A stretch of DNA of 26,892 nt, taken from positions 1 through 26,892 of IMG/VR virus record IMGVR_UViG_3300023184_000449; one strand, given 5' to 3'. The notes below the pieces were generated by a model. That model searched no databases and was not told where the DNA came from. It was given only the letters and a program-made list of their open reading frames with translations. Shown one piece after another: positions 15,003 to 21,651 of this stretch. Numbering within the stretch: the first letter of the stretch is position 1; every line of letters begins with the position of its first letter. This DNA is from a virus. Made by a program: the position numbers and the translations under genes.

Positions 15003-16583
15003 ATGAACGATTTACGCCACTATATTGACCTGCTAGAAAGCATTCAGCTCAACGAAAAGGCACTGGTTGCTAAAGAGTTGCCTGCAGGCAAGTTGTCCGG
15101 GGCATTAAACCCTAAAACACAGAAGCCATTTACTAGACACGACTTGTTCTTGCACAAGATTGCCAACAACAGTCCGTTTACACTGGTCAAGGGCGGAGAA
15201 GTAATCATTGATCCACGTGAGCTTAAACGAGCCAAGGCTTGGTTAGCAACAGGTCCTGTTGTTCCAGAGAAGTTCAACACCATCAATGGCGGTACAGTTA
15301 AGAACACAGAGTTGCAAAAAACTGTAGAGTTTGGCAGTAGTGAAAAAGAAACCATTGAGCTCAAAGGCAGTGACATTTTTAGTCCTGGTAGTACAGACGT
15401 TGCAGTCAATGACATGGGCAATAAGATACAGGATATTCTCAAGGCCGGTGGATTCCCTGCAAGCGAGATGTATGAGCAAATCGTCAACAGTCCAAAAATT
15501 GCCGAGCTGGGAAAAGTTGGAGAGGCCATTAGAGACATGGCTTCGCATATTGCCATGCTGACTCCGCCTACCGTACCGCCAGGCCTGCCCAAGCCGGCAG
15601 TCAAGGCCATTGAAGTCTATGCAAGTGAATACTTGGGTGTTCTGGGACTGCTTACTGGAACTACTACATTTAAACAAGGTAATAGACAACAGTTTGATGA
15701 ATTTATTGGCACTAGCCTAAGTGAAATGATCATGTATTTTCCCAAGGATACTGCAAATCCCTTGGCCGACAGTTTTAGCGTGGTAAATGATTCAACTGGA
15801 CACGCTATTAAAATCAGCAGTAAAGCTGCAGGTCATGGTGCCGCACCTAGTATGGGCAGTTTAAAAGTGCCCGACGATGTACGAAAGAAGTATCCTGAAT
15901 TTTATGAGTTCTATACGGTGGCCAATGACGAAAGTTATACCATGTTCGAGCAACCATTTATTATTATGAATTGGTTGTTGGAAAATCACCCCAGTACCAT
16001 ACCTGCTGCGTATAAAAATATGATGCCATTTGATGCTGCAACCATTAATGCATGTCAAACAAGTTTTAAAACCAAAAAGCCCATGGCCAAGGGCTTGTTC
16101 AATTTGTTTGCCAAACGTCTTGGTGATCAAGTAAAGAAAAATACTGCGACCGATGGCGGCAAGGCCTGGTACGCGGTGTGTTCGGACATGGTCAAAATTG
16201 TAAACGATGGACGCACAATTAAAAATCTACGTGCAGGTATAATTGAGAGTTTGGGCTACAACTTTATTCAATTGTACTCCAACATCAAAGGCGATGTACT
16301 AGTAACTGAGGCATTTTGGCCAGCAAAGATACACGGCGATGCTAGAGTCAAAAGCAAAGGCTATGCCGGTAATCCCAACTATGGTAGATTAAGTTTTGAA
16401 CTAGATCCAAACAAAACTGCCGACGACATGGGGCAAGAGCCTGTATCTTCAAACGCACCTGCATTAGATGCGAAAGCTCAGGAAATTGGCACTGCACACA
16501 GCATAGGCGGCTTACGTCCCAAAGGTGCTGCCAAGTCTGGCGAAAGAAAGTCTCCGGACAACCAGCGCGGATATCGTAATTAA
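15003..16583 (+). CDS. Large hypothetical protein, possibly virion or nuclease-like
   Basis: 526 residues. It starts MNDLRHYIDLLESIQLNEK; the L-N-E at 16-18 fits the gp21 cleavage rule, so a cleaved capsid-targeting start is conceivable. The middle contains SFSVVNDSTGHAIKISSKAAGHGAAPS (about residues 258-284). This D-(x)n-IKISSK arrangement is faintly reminiscent of the PD-(D/E)xK nuclease core, but I do not rely on it. The C-terminus is Gly/Pro-rich and basic. No transmembrane segment. The late-type promoter box suggests late expression. Function unknown. Confidence 0.8.
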   Translation: MNDLRHYIDLLESIQLNEKALVAKELPAGKLSGALNPKTQKPFTRHDLFLHKIANNSPFTLVKGGEVIIDPRELKRAKAWLATGPVVPEKFNTINGGTVKNTELQKTVEFGSSEKETIELKGSDIFSPGSTDVAVNDMGNKIQDILKAGGFPASEMYEQIVNSPKIAELGKVGEAIRDMASHIAMLTPPTVPPGLPKPAVKAIEVYASEYLGVLGLLTGTTTFKQGNRQQFDEFIGTSLSEMIMYFPKDTANPLADSFSVVNDSTGHAIKISSKAAGHGAAPSMGSLKVPDDVRKKYPEFYEFYTVANDESYTMFEQPFIIMNWLLENHPSTIPAAYKNMMPFDAATINACQTSFKTKKPMAKGLFNLFAKRLGDQVKKNTATDGGKAWYAVCSDMVKIVNDGRTIKNLRAGIIESLGYNFIQLYSNIKGDVLVTEAFWPAKIHGDARVKSKGYAGNPNYGRLSFELDPNKTADDMGQEPVSSNAPALDAKAQEIGTAHSIGGLRPKGAAKSGERKSPDNQRGYRN

Positions 16584-16587
16584 TTGC

Positions 16588-16616
16588 TTGACACGCAATA
16601 GCATTTCGTATACAAT
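16588..16616 (+). promoter_or_regulatory. Sigma70-type promoter for tRNA-CAT and downstream genes
   Basis: TTGACA (16588-16593), 17-bp spacer, TACAAT (16611-16616). It lies right after the stop at 16583 and 10 nt before the tRNA. Confidence 0.85.
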
Positions 16617-16625
16617 AAACATATC

Positions 16626-16702
16626 GCGCTGATAGCTCAGTTGGTTAGAGCAGAGGACTCATAATCCTTTGGTCGTGGGTTCGAGTCCCTCTCGGCGTAC
16701 CA
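16626..16702 (+). tRNA. tRNA with anticodon CAT, Ile2-like (or elongator Met)
   Basis: Full cloverleaf with GCGCTGA / TCGGCGT acceptor (two G-U pairs), anticodon loop CTCATAA, TTCGA T-loop and encoded CCA. The anticodon-variable segment CTCATAATCCTTTGGTCG resembles tRNA-Ile2 of E. coli and T4 (CAU modified to lysidine, reading AUA) more than elongator Met. A second CAT tRNA at 21652 could then supply Met. Confidence 0.9.
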
Positions 16703-16718
16703 AATAAAGGAAATAAAA

Positions 16719-16937
16719 ATGGACATGGATCAAGCAGCAGTATTTTTAGCCGGCTCAATTTTAACTTGCCTAGGTTTTATAGTAGTGGCAATGGCAATAC
16801 TAGTAATCAATAATCTCTGTAGCAAGTATTGGAAACCTATTACTTGGATACGTTATGAAGAAGGATCACACGAATTGCCTCCAAGATTTGTAACGCAAGA
16901 AGAAATTGATAAAACTAACGAACCCAAATTAAAATAA
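16719..16937 (+). CDS. Small single-span membrane protein
   Basis: 72 residues with AAAGGA before the ATG. Residues about 6-32 are a hydrophobic helix (AVFLAGSILTCLGFIVVAMA), followed by a hydrophilic tail of about 40 residues. No cleavage site is evident, so it is probably an anchored protein with one soluble side. Function unknown; a lysis or superinfection role would be a guess. Its stop is adjacent to the GTG start of the next gene. Confidence 0.75.
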   Translation: MDMDQAAVFLAGSILTCLGFIVVAMAILVINNLCSKYWKPITWIRYEEGSHELPPRFVTQEEIDKTNEPKLK

Positions 16938-18125
16938 GTGTCGAGTTTAATTAAAGAAGATAAGTGGAGTCAATTTGGCCATTACTTGGTGGGCAACGAT
17001 CCTACCCCACTGTACCATCCAAAATTGGCACTTGAGGCTAACCGTAATAATCAAGGCCAAGTGAGGTTTATATTTCACGACACTGTATTTGAAGCAGCCA
17101 ACCCCAAAATTGAACCAACAGAAACTTTGCTTGATCTATATATTCAACGGGTCCAACAACTTCGAGAAAAGTACGATTATATAGTACTACTATACAGTGG
17201 CGGAGCAGATAGTCACAATGTTCTAAAATGCTTTGAACATGCGGACGCAAAGTTAGACGAAATTGTAAGTTTTGTTGACTCTGGATATAAAAGTAAAGAT
17301 AGTAAAATTAGTTCGGAGATATATCGTGTAGCACTTCCTGAAGTAATTGAATATCAAAAAAAGTATCCTGAATGTGAGTATCGATTATTAGAAATTAGGG
17401 ATATACAACAAAAACTATTCGCTGATACTGCATTTAAGTTTGACTCCTATCAGGATATGTCGTACCACATTATACCTTTTGCAGTCATGCATTATTACGG
17501 ATTAAACTATATTAGCAAGTATCGGGATCTACATAATTCAGGCAAGCGTGTGTGCGTGTTACATGGAATAGATAAATTAAAATTACGTAGCCGACCGCCG
17601 GAAAACAAATGGCACTTTTACTTTGATGACTTTAGTAGTATGTTTGGACAGAAACACTATTTTAGAGAATATCCAATTTATGACGAATTTTTTTATTGGA
17701 CTCCCGAAGCACCATTAATCACTATTAAGCAGGCCCACATTGTATCTCGATATATGGATTATTTAGACAGTATAAAACAAGAAACTCCTTATAGAGCCAA
17801 TGAGCGTGTAAATACCATTTGGCGCAAAAGCGGAACAATTACCAATTGGGAGTATTTTAATCATATCATTTATCCTTTTTGGCAACAAGGAACCTTTTCA
17901 ACAGGCAAGACATTTGAGAGTAGGTTAAGCAATGCCAGAGATGATACCCTATCTCGTAGTCCAGACGAAATAATGACAATCTATAAGAAAGGTGTTGCCA
18001 AGACTTTGGTGCTAGCCAAACAAACCGGTAACCAACTAACACCTAACTCGCTCTCCAATTCGCCGGACAATCAGACATTAATTGGACTAAAGTCCATGGA
18101 AGCGGCATCGCACTATATAGAATAA
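16938..18125 (+). CDS. PP-loop ATPase (N-type ATP pyrophosphatase fold) protein 1
   Basis: 395 residues with a GTG start directly after the previous TAA; no good ATG lies nearby and coupling explains the missing ribosome site. YIVLLYSGGADSHNVL (81-96) contains the SGGxDS PP-loop that binds ATP and releases pyrophosphate in adenylation enzymes (QueC, asparagine synthetase, TilS and relatives). No glutaminase domain is present. The rest is rich in Tyr and Phe and matches no member I can name. It likely activates a carboxylate or amide for amidation or ligation. A similar enzyme lies on the minus strand at 23204-24304. Confidence 0.8.
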   Translation: MSSLIKEDKWSQFGHYLVGNDPTPLYHPKLALEANRNNQGQVRFIFHDTVFEAANPKIEPTETLLDLYIQRVQQLREKYDYIVLLYSGGADSHNVLKCFEHADAKLDEIVSFVDSGYKSKDSKISSEIYRVALPEVIEYQKKYPECEYRLLEIRDIQQKLFADTAFKFDSYQDMSYHIIPFAVMHYYGLNYISKYRDLHNSGKRVCVLHGIDKLKLRSRPPENKWHFYFDDFSSMFGQKHYFREYPIYDEFFYWTPEAPLITIKQAHIVSRYMDYLDSIKQETPYRANERVNTIWRKSGTITNWEYFNHIIYPFWQQGTFSTGKTFESRLSNARDDTLSRSPDEIMTIYKKGVAKTLVLAKQTGNQLTPNSLSNSPDNQTLIGLKSMEAASHYIE

Positions 18126-18142
18126 ACATTTATCCAAAACAC

Positions 18143-18171
18143 TTTACAACAAGGTATAAATAACTTATAAT
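18143..18171 (+). promoter_or_regulatory. Composite sigma70 and T4-type late promoter
   Basis: TTTACA (18143-18148), 17-bp spacer and TATAAT (18166-18171), with TATAAATA (18155-18162) inside the spacer. The AGGTATAAATA core is the same as in the gp32 promoter. The small gene at 18181 follows. Confidence 0.75.
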
Positions 18172-18180
18172 AGAAACACT

Positions 18181-18306
18181 ATGAAACATTGTATTAAACA
18201 TTTACAGCCGACACTAGCACTACTAGGTTTACCCGCCTATTGGTCTGTGTTCGCCGTATCAACAATGATTAATAGTGATCGTGAACCATGCGGGGGCTGC
18301 AGTTAA
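18181..18306 (+). CDS. Very small membrane-associated peptide
   Basis: 41 codons before the stop, starting MKHCIKHLQPTLALLGLP and ending REPCGGCS. A hydrophobic stretch of about 20 residues (TLALLGLPAYWSVFAVSTM) suggests membrane insertion; the CGGC end could bind metal or form a disulfide. A composite promoter sits just upstream and a terminator just downstream (18338), so this is a free-standing unit and probably a real gene despite its size. No ribosome binding site is obvious. Confidence 0.55.
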   Translation: MKHCIKHLQPTLALLGLPAYWSVFAVSTMINSDREPCGGCS

Positions 18307-18337
18307 CATATCTTACATACAAGTATTTTAACTAGAG

Positions 18338-18366
18338 CCCCTGGACTAAACACTCAGGGGTTTTTC
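18338..18366 (+). terminator. Rho-independent terminator
   Basis: CCCCTG (18338-18343) pairs with CAGGGG (18355-18360) around an 11-nt loop and is followed by TTTTT. Confidence 0.8.
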
Positions 18367-18382
18367 ATTATAGGAGTTGAAA

Positions 18383-18529
18383 ATGGAGAACAAGAAAAAG
18401 CCTCTAACAGAGCAGTTACCTTTGTTTCTCTCTCAAGAACAAAGGCTTGCTCTAATAGAAGAAAAAGTTAAGCGTGCCGAGCAACATGTCAAGGATCTAG
18501 TAGAAATTGCTAGACGCTTGAAGCAATAA
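18383..18529 (+). CDS. Small coiled-coil protein
   Basis: 48 residues (MENKKKPLTEQLPLFLSQEQ at the start), with TAGGAG 7-12 nt upstream of the ATG. The second half is a charged amphipathic helix with heptad-like spacing (LALIEEKVKRAEQHVKDLVE). Function unknown; it may be a dimerising regulator or partner protein. It is immediately followed by the structured RNA candidate at 18530. Confidence 0.65.
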   Translation: MENKKKPLTEQLPLFLSQEQRLALIEEKVKRAEQHVKDLVEIARRLKQ

Positions 18530-18772
18530 GCCGCAAGTGGTTAAGAGTAACGAGGACTCTGCTACACACTATAAACAGTAATGAACGGGCGGACAGGATA
18601 CATGGAGTTCCATTTGTGGAACAATAGACTCCTGGGTAGGGTATTATCTCTATCATATCCGGTGGCAACACCGGGTATTCTAAAACATATTAGACGAAAG
18701 CGTCCAAAGGTCCTGAACACCTTGTGGGACAGGGCACAGGAATCACCGTGACACTAGTATGCTTTAGAATAC
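18530..18772 (+). ncRNA. Candidate structured RNA abutting tRNA-Ser
   Basis: A 243-nt gene-free stretch rich in perfect hairpins: AGAGT/ACTCT (18544-18548/18556-18560), GTTCCA-TTTG-TGGAAC (18607-18622), and CCGGTG-GCAA-CACCGG with a GNRA loop (18659-18674). It ends in a helix of 10 bp, an A-C mismatch and 4 bp: GTATTCTAAA..CATA (18675-18689) with TATG..TTTAGAATAC (18758-18772). The last helix encloses further small hairpins. Base 18772 immediately precedes the first base of tRNA-Ser, so RNase P processing would set its 3' end. No match to RNase P RNA, tmRNA, 6S or group I/II introns was recognised. Confidence 0.6.
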
Positions 18773-18862
18773 GGAAGTGTGGCAGAGTCTGGCTTATTGC
18801 GTTAGTCTTGAAAACTAAAGACTTGAAAAGGTCCGTGGGTTCGAATCCTACCACTTCCGCCA
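18773..18862 (+). tRNA. tRNA-Ser (TGA)
   Basis: GGAAGTG/CACTTCC acceptor, anticodon loop CTTGAAA, long variable arm (GACTTGAAAAGGTC), standard TTCGA T-loop, encoded CCA. Confidence 0.95.
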
Positions 18863-18888
18863 GAATCTAGCGTATTGTCAAAGATATG

Positions 18889-18898
18889 CATAAATACA
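18889..18898 (+). promoter_or_regulatory. Possible T4-type late promoter box
   Basis: CATAAATACA carries the TAAATA core. It is 26 nt upstream of the ATG at 18923, which has its own ribosome site, so here a short leader would form. Confidence 0.35.
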
Positions 18899-18922
18899 AA
18901 CATAATAATTGGAGAAATCTCA

Positions 18923-19279
18923 ATGAGCAGCTTAAATTTAACACACACTAGTAAAGTAACCTACGATAATATCAAACCAAAATTGTATGATGCTGATCCA
19001 GTTTATGCTGCAGCCGTCGCAGCAAAAATTGCCGAAATGGTTGCAAGTGGAAAAACTGATGGGGTAATTGTGTATGGGGCTGACGATAACGTAATATATA
19101 GAAATTTTACTAGCGAAGCAGCAGCTTACGAATGGCTTGAATGGGTGTACGCACATAACGAGCCTGTAGATTATCCTAATGTTACACACTCAATCGTTAC
19201 TGACTATAGCCCGCCAACTAATCAAACGCCAGAACACGAAGCTGCACGTCGTGCAAGAATCCTTGGCAACGACGCCTAA
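18923..19279 (+). CDS. Hypothetical protein, 118 residues
   Basis: Start ATG 18923 chosen over an upstream in-frame start at 18875 because GGAGA lies 8-12 nt before it. A compact alpha/beta protein is suggested by alternating segments: AVAAKIAEMVASGKTDGVIV, then a strand and the helix EAAAYEWLEWVYAH. The C-terminus is basic and flexible. No enzyme motif. It stops 4 nt before the end of the convergent oxygenase gene. Confidence 0.7.
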   Translation: MSSLNLTHTSKVTYDNIKPKLYDADPVYAAAVAAKIAEMVASGKTDGVIVYGADDNVIYRNFTSEAAAYEWLEWVYAHNEPVDYPNVTHSIVTDYSPPTNQTPEHEAARRARILGNDA

Positions 19280-19283
19280 TATA

Positions 19284-20021
19284 TTATTTTAATTGTGCTC
19301 TAAAAGCCACTGTGACTCTTGGCTCGGTGGTCCATACGGCAGCAGGTCGTGTGGTATGTAGAGTACGCCCGTCGTAAGCAATAATCCGTCCTGGAACAGG
19401 GCTTACAATTTTTTCGGCCCATCCTAGATCAAAATTTCTGCGTTGTGCATCAGTATCAACAACTTGAAATTGTTGTTGGTCACCAGTTGCACGATCTGAA
19501 TAGTAAACACATTCAGCAAACCAGCTGGGATACCATGCCAAGTTAGCAACATAAAGAATGGTAGCAGTTGTTGCATCATTTAAGTCTGGAGTATCTCTGT
19601 GTACTCCGTGGCTGTGTTTGATCGTTTCTTGATACTGAGCATTGGTATAAACACGCCAACCAGGTTCTAGTCCGGGTATTGCAGTTTTTGCTTTCAAATT
19701 GCCCGGTATGCCTTCTGGGTAGCCAGTTAGTTTATAACAGGAGCCTAGGGATTTATTGATAGATTCCCACAAGGTATTAATAACTCGATGACGTGCTTTT
19801 AAATATTTGTCATCTGCGGCAAGTGCGATACGTGCCATACTAATACCATGTACCGCCAATGGATTTCGATGTGGGTAGTCTAATCCATCTTGTCTTGGTA
19901 CGTAAGTCTCTACGCTTTTATCTTGTTTATATTGTATGTGCCAGGTTTGGTCTAGTAAATAGTCCCAAATCTGTTTTCGCAATGTTTCTGGGACTGCATC
20001 GTCAATAACTTTAATGTTCAT
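19284..20021 (-). CDS. 2-oxoglutarate/Fe(II)-dependent oxygenase
   Basis: 245 residues on the minus strand. HRD at 141-143 (in HGVHRDTPD) supplies the HxD iron ligands, H222 (in DGRTLHTTRP) the distal His and R235 (EPRVTVAF) the 2-oxoglutarate-binding Arg. The spacing is right for the cupin-type 2OG oxygenases of prolyl-hydroxylase style that are abundant in phages. The N-terminus VIDDAVPETLRKQIWDYL is also typical. The substrate may be a protein, glycan or nucleobase; it is unknown. A TAAATACTAT box abuts its ATG. Confidence 0.87.
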   Translation of the reverse strand: MNIKVIDDAVPETLRKQIWDYLLDQTWHIQYKQDKSVETYVPRQDGLDYPHRNPLAVHGISMARIALAADDKYLKARHRVINTLWESINKSLGSCYKLTGYPEGIPGNLKAKTAIPGLEPGWRVYTNAQYQETIKHSHGVHRDTPDLNDATTATILYVANLAWYPSWFAECVYYSDRATGDQQQFQVVDTDAQRRNFDLGWAEKIVSPVPGRIIAYDGRTLHTTRPAAVWTTEPRVTVAFRAQLK

Positions 20022-20032
20022 ATAGTATTTAA
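20022..20032 (-). promoter_or_regulatory. T4-type late promoter box abutting a start codon (minus strand)
   Basis: Read on the minus strand: TTAAATACTAT then ATG (20021). This matches TAAATACTAT of the T4 late consensus and leaves 4 nt between TAAATA and the start codon. Confidence 0.6.
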
Positions 20033-20058
20033 GTGTTGTCTAAATACAACAAAACAAT

Positions 20059-20087
20059 TTGCACTCTAATGGTATCGGTGCTACAAT
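20059..20087 (+). promoter_or_regulatory. Sigma70-type promoter, upstream copy of a tandem pair
   Basis: TTGCAC (20059-20064), 17-bp spacer, TACAAT (20082-20087). The sequence GGTGCTACAATAGAA is shared exactly with the copy 100 bp downstream. Confidence 0.7.
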
Positions 20088-20158
20088 AGAAACAAGTCGA
20101 GTAATTGGCATCGTTTGGTTACAGAAAACAACGTGTTGTGCAAAAACAACAACCAGAT

Positions 20159-20187
20159 TTGCAAAGAAATGGTGTTGGTGCTACAAT
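20159..20187 (+). promoter_or_regulatory. Sigma70-type promoter, downstream copy of a tandem pair
   Basis: TTGCAA (20159-20164), 17-bp spacer, TACAAT (20182-20187). It is the nearest promoter to the large structured RNA and tRNA-Asp. Confidence 0.7.
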
Positions 20188-20189
20188 AG

Positions 20190-20646
20190 AAGTAAGTTAA
20201 GTAATTAACAACGTTCTTTAAAAAGTTGAGTCGTTTTGTAGTAACCCGAGAGGGTTGCTATTTTAAAACACATTTGGGGTTACCAGACCCGTTAGTGGCA
20301 TTGGTAGAAGTGAATTGGTACCGGCGGGTGCCCACTTGCTATCAGTCATGAAGCCGAGACTGCTTGAGTTTCAGAAAAGCGGCGGATCGTCTGGCAGTAA
20401 TGATCGTGGTGACTTGGCCTCGCAAGCCAAGCAGAATAAGATCCACAATGATTCCCCGAGCGTGTTTTAAAATAGTCTTACAAGATTATTGATAAGTGTT
20501 TGAGATGAAAAATAGGTATCGTCGGCAGACGTGTCGACTATGCGGGCCTAACTGGCGTGGAACAGGTCCTAATATAACTAGCCATACGCTGTTGCCGGGA
20601 AGCCCCCGACGCATAAATTGGCACTCAAACATTTTTCAATAATTTT
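20190..20646 (+). ncRNA. Candidate large multi-domain RNA abutting tRNA-Asp
   Basis: This gene-free stretch contains nested complementarity. There is a leader hairpin TAGTAACCC-GAGA-GGGTTGCTA (20239-20260). Domain A is closed by ATTTTAAAACAC (20260-20271) with GTGTTTTAAAAT (20462-20473), perfect 12 bp and extendable to 14. Inside it are AAGTG/CACTT around GGTACC-GGCG-GGTGCC (20309-20338), CAGTC/GACTG (20343-20362) and CTTGGC/GCCAAG (20413-20431). Domain B is closed by 20482-20504 with 20624-20646, about 22 pairs with one T-T mismatch and two G-U. It holds GGGCCT/AGGTCC and ATGCG/CGCAT. The final helix base (20646) is directly before tRNA-Asp. The pairing far exceeds chance. The family was not recognised. 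Confidence 0.72.
20212..20224 (+). promoter_or_regulatory. boxA-like antitermination element
   Basis: CGTTCTTTAAAAA, about 18 nt after the expected transcription start of the second promoter, resembles rRNA-leader boxA (core GCTCTTTAACA; GTTCTTTAAAAA-like forms occur in betaproteobacterial rRNA spacers as I recall). It would suit a long untranslated structured transcript. The upstream duplicated copy lacks it. Confidence 0.4.
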
Positions 20647-20721
20647 GGTCTCATAGTATAATGGTCAGTATAGCGGCTTGTCACGCCGTTGATAGGAGTT
20701 CGATTCTCCTTGGGACCGCCA
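20647..20721 (+). tRNA. tRNA-Asp (GTC)
   Basis: GGTCTCA/TGGGACC acceptor, anticodon loop TTGTCAC, TTCGA T-loop, G discriminator, encoded CCA. Confidence 0.95.
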
Positions 20722-20727
20722 AATTTT

Positions 20728-20803
20728 GCTGGGTTCATCTAGAGGCCTAGGATAGTAGCCTTTCACGCTATTCACACGGGTTCGAATCCCGTACCCAGTA
20801 CCA
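20728..20803 (+). tRNA. tRNA-Glu (TTC)
   Basis: GCTGGGT/ACCCAGT acceptor, anticodon loop CTTTCAC, TTCGA T-loop, encoded CCA. Confidence 0.95.
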
Positions 20804-20810
20804 AAACAAT

Positions 20811-20888
20811 ACAACGGTGGCAGAGTGGTCCAATGCAACGGATTGCAAATCCGTAAAGCCGGGGGTTCAAATCCCTCCCGTTGTTCCA
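20811..20888 (+). tRNA. tRNA-Cys (GCA)
   Basis: ACAACGG/CCGTTGT acceptor, anticodon loop TTGCAAA, U discriminator as expected for Cys, encoded CCA. Confidence 0.95.
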
Positions 20889-20892
20889 AATT

Positions 20893-20976
20893 GGAGATGT
20901 GGCAGAGAGGTCGATTGCGGCAGACTGTAAATCTGTTCTTAACAGCACGGTGGTTCGAATCCATCCGTCTCCACCA
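20893..20976 (+). tRNA. tRNA-Tyr (GTA)
   Basis: GGAGATG/CGTCTCC acceptor, anticodon loop CTGTAAA, long variable arm, TTCGA T-loop, encoded CCA. Confidence 0.95.
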
Positions 20977-21200
20977 AACGTTCCAGCGTCACTGGATAGT
21001 CTGACCCAGACGATGAGAAGTGCTGTGACAAGCACGGGTGGTTCTGAAACGAAAAGTTTCACACAGAGGCCATGATAGAACATGGATTGTATGTGCGGTT
21101 CAACCTAACCGGCGTTGGCAATACGAGAACGGTCCCTGTCGGGAAGCGGGTGGAGGGTGTAAGTGATGAATAGACTAGTTGGGGCAACTTGACGAAATTT
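20977..21200 (+). ncRNA. Candidate structured RNA between tRNA-Tyr and tRNA-His
   Basis: Gene-free and made of a chain of perfect short hairpins: TCCAG/CTGGA (20982-20996), GTCTG/CAGAC (20999-21011), GTGCT/AGCAC (21020-21035), GAAAC/GTTTC (21046-21060), CCATG/CATGG (21070-21085), TCCC/GGGA (21133-21144), and AGTTG/CAACT near 21178-21190. It follows the tRNA-Tyr CCA with no gap. There is no long closing helix, so the case is weaker than for the other RNAs. The segment 21200-21243 looks like a promoter for tRNA-His. Confidence 0.45.
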
Positions 21201-21215
21201 CTGATACACTATAAT
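21189..21215 (+). promoter_or_regulatory. Possible weak promoter before tRNA-His
   Basis: TTGACG (21189-21194) and TATAAT (21210-21215) are separated by 15 bp, shorter than ideal. Confidence 0.35.
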
Positions 21216-21243
21216 TACCGCCGGGGGGCGCCAGAGCATTTAT

Positions 21244-21318
21244 GTTGAAGTTAGTTTAGTGGCAAAACCGCGGGTTGTGATTCCGCTATCATGAGTTCGA
21301 TTCTCATACTTCGACCCA
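21244..21318 (+). tRNA. tRNA-His (GTG)
   Basis: TTGAAGT/ACTTCGA acceptor with an additional G at -1 facing C73, the His identity element; anticodon loop TTGTGAT; encoded CCA. Confidence 0.94.
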
Positions 21319-21323
21319 AATTC

Positions 21324-21398
21324 GGGGGATTGGCGTAATTGGGAACGCACTAGATTTGCATTCTAGAGTCAGGAGTTCGAATCTCCTATCCTCCACCA
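21324..21398 (+). tRNA. tRNA-Ala (TGC)
   Basis: GGGGGAT/ATCCTCC acceptor containing the G3-U70 pair that defines Ala; anticodon loop TTTGCAT; encoded CCA. Confidence 0.94.
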
Positions 21399-21402
21399 AA
21401 TT

Positions 21403-21490
21403 GGAGCATTGGCCGACCGGTTAAGGCAACAGATTGCTAATCTGTCATTCAGCAATGGGTGAGTAGGTTCGATTCCTACATGCTCCGCCA
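21403..21490 (+). tRNA. tRNA-Ser (GCT)
   Basis: GGAGCAT/ATGCTCC acceptor, anticodon loop TTGCTAA, long variable arm, encoded CCA. Confidence 0.95.
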
Positions 21491-21496
21491 AATTGT

Positions 21497-21570
21497 TCGG
21501 GAATAGTGTAATGGTAACACTACAGACTTTGACTCTGTCATTCTAGGTTCGAGCCCTAGTTCCCGTGCCA
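21497..21570 (+). tRNA. tRNA-Gln (TTG)
   Basis: Anticodon loop CTTTGAC, TTCGA T-loop, G discriminator, encoded CCA. The acceptor TCGGGAA/TTCCCGT has an unpaired U1-U72 end; GlnRS favours a weak first pair, so it is probably functional. Confidence 0.92.
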
Positions 21571-21575
21571 AATAT

Positions 21576-21651
21576 GCAAGTGTAGCTCAGCCGGTAGAGC
21601 AACGGACTTTTAATCCGCTGGTCGTGGGTTCGATCCCCGCCACTTGCACCA
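21576..21651 (+). tRNA. tRNA-Lys (TTT)
   Basis: GCAAGTG/CACTTGC acceptor, anticodon loop CTTTTAA, encoded CCA. Its final A is adjacent to the first G of the next tRNA, with no spacer. Confidence 0.95.

Larger units (their letters stand above)
20056..20222 (+). repeat. 100-bp-period duplication of a promoter segment
   Basis: The segment starting at 20059 recurs at 20159 with about 55 similar positions (ATGGT.T.GGTGCTACAATAGAA, then AAGT..AGTAATT). Elements are kept in register, so the duplication carries a full promoter and its early transcribed bases. Confidence 0.75.

Noticed and set aside
18530-18772. RNase P RNA, tmRNA, 6S RNA or group I/II intron
   Set aside because: None of the conserved core sequences of these families that I know were found, and the flanking tRNAs are intact rather than interrupted.
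20239-20264. Simple terminator (hairpin plus TTTT)
   Set aside because: The T run is only four bases and is itself paired in the 12-bp domain A helix; more likely part of the RNA structure, though a switch between the two cannot be excluded.
20665-21083. Open frames on the minus strand of 99 and 103 codons
   Set aside because: They run across the antisense of tRNA-Asp, Glu, Cys and Tyr and have tRNA-derived residues (repeated GFEP/TRV-type strings); no ribosome site or late box.
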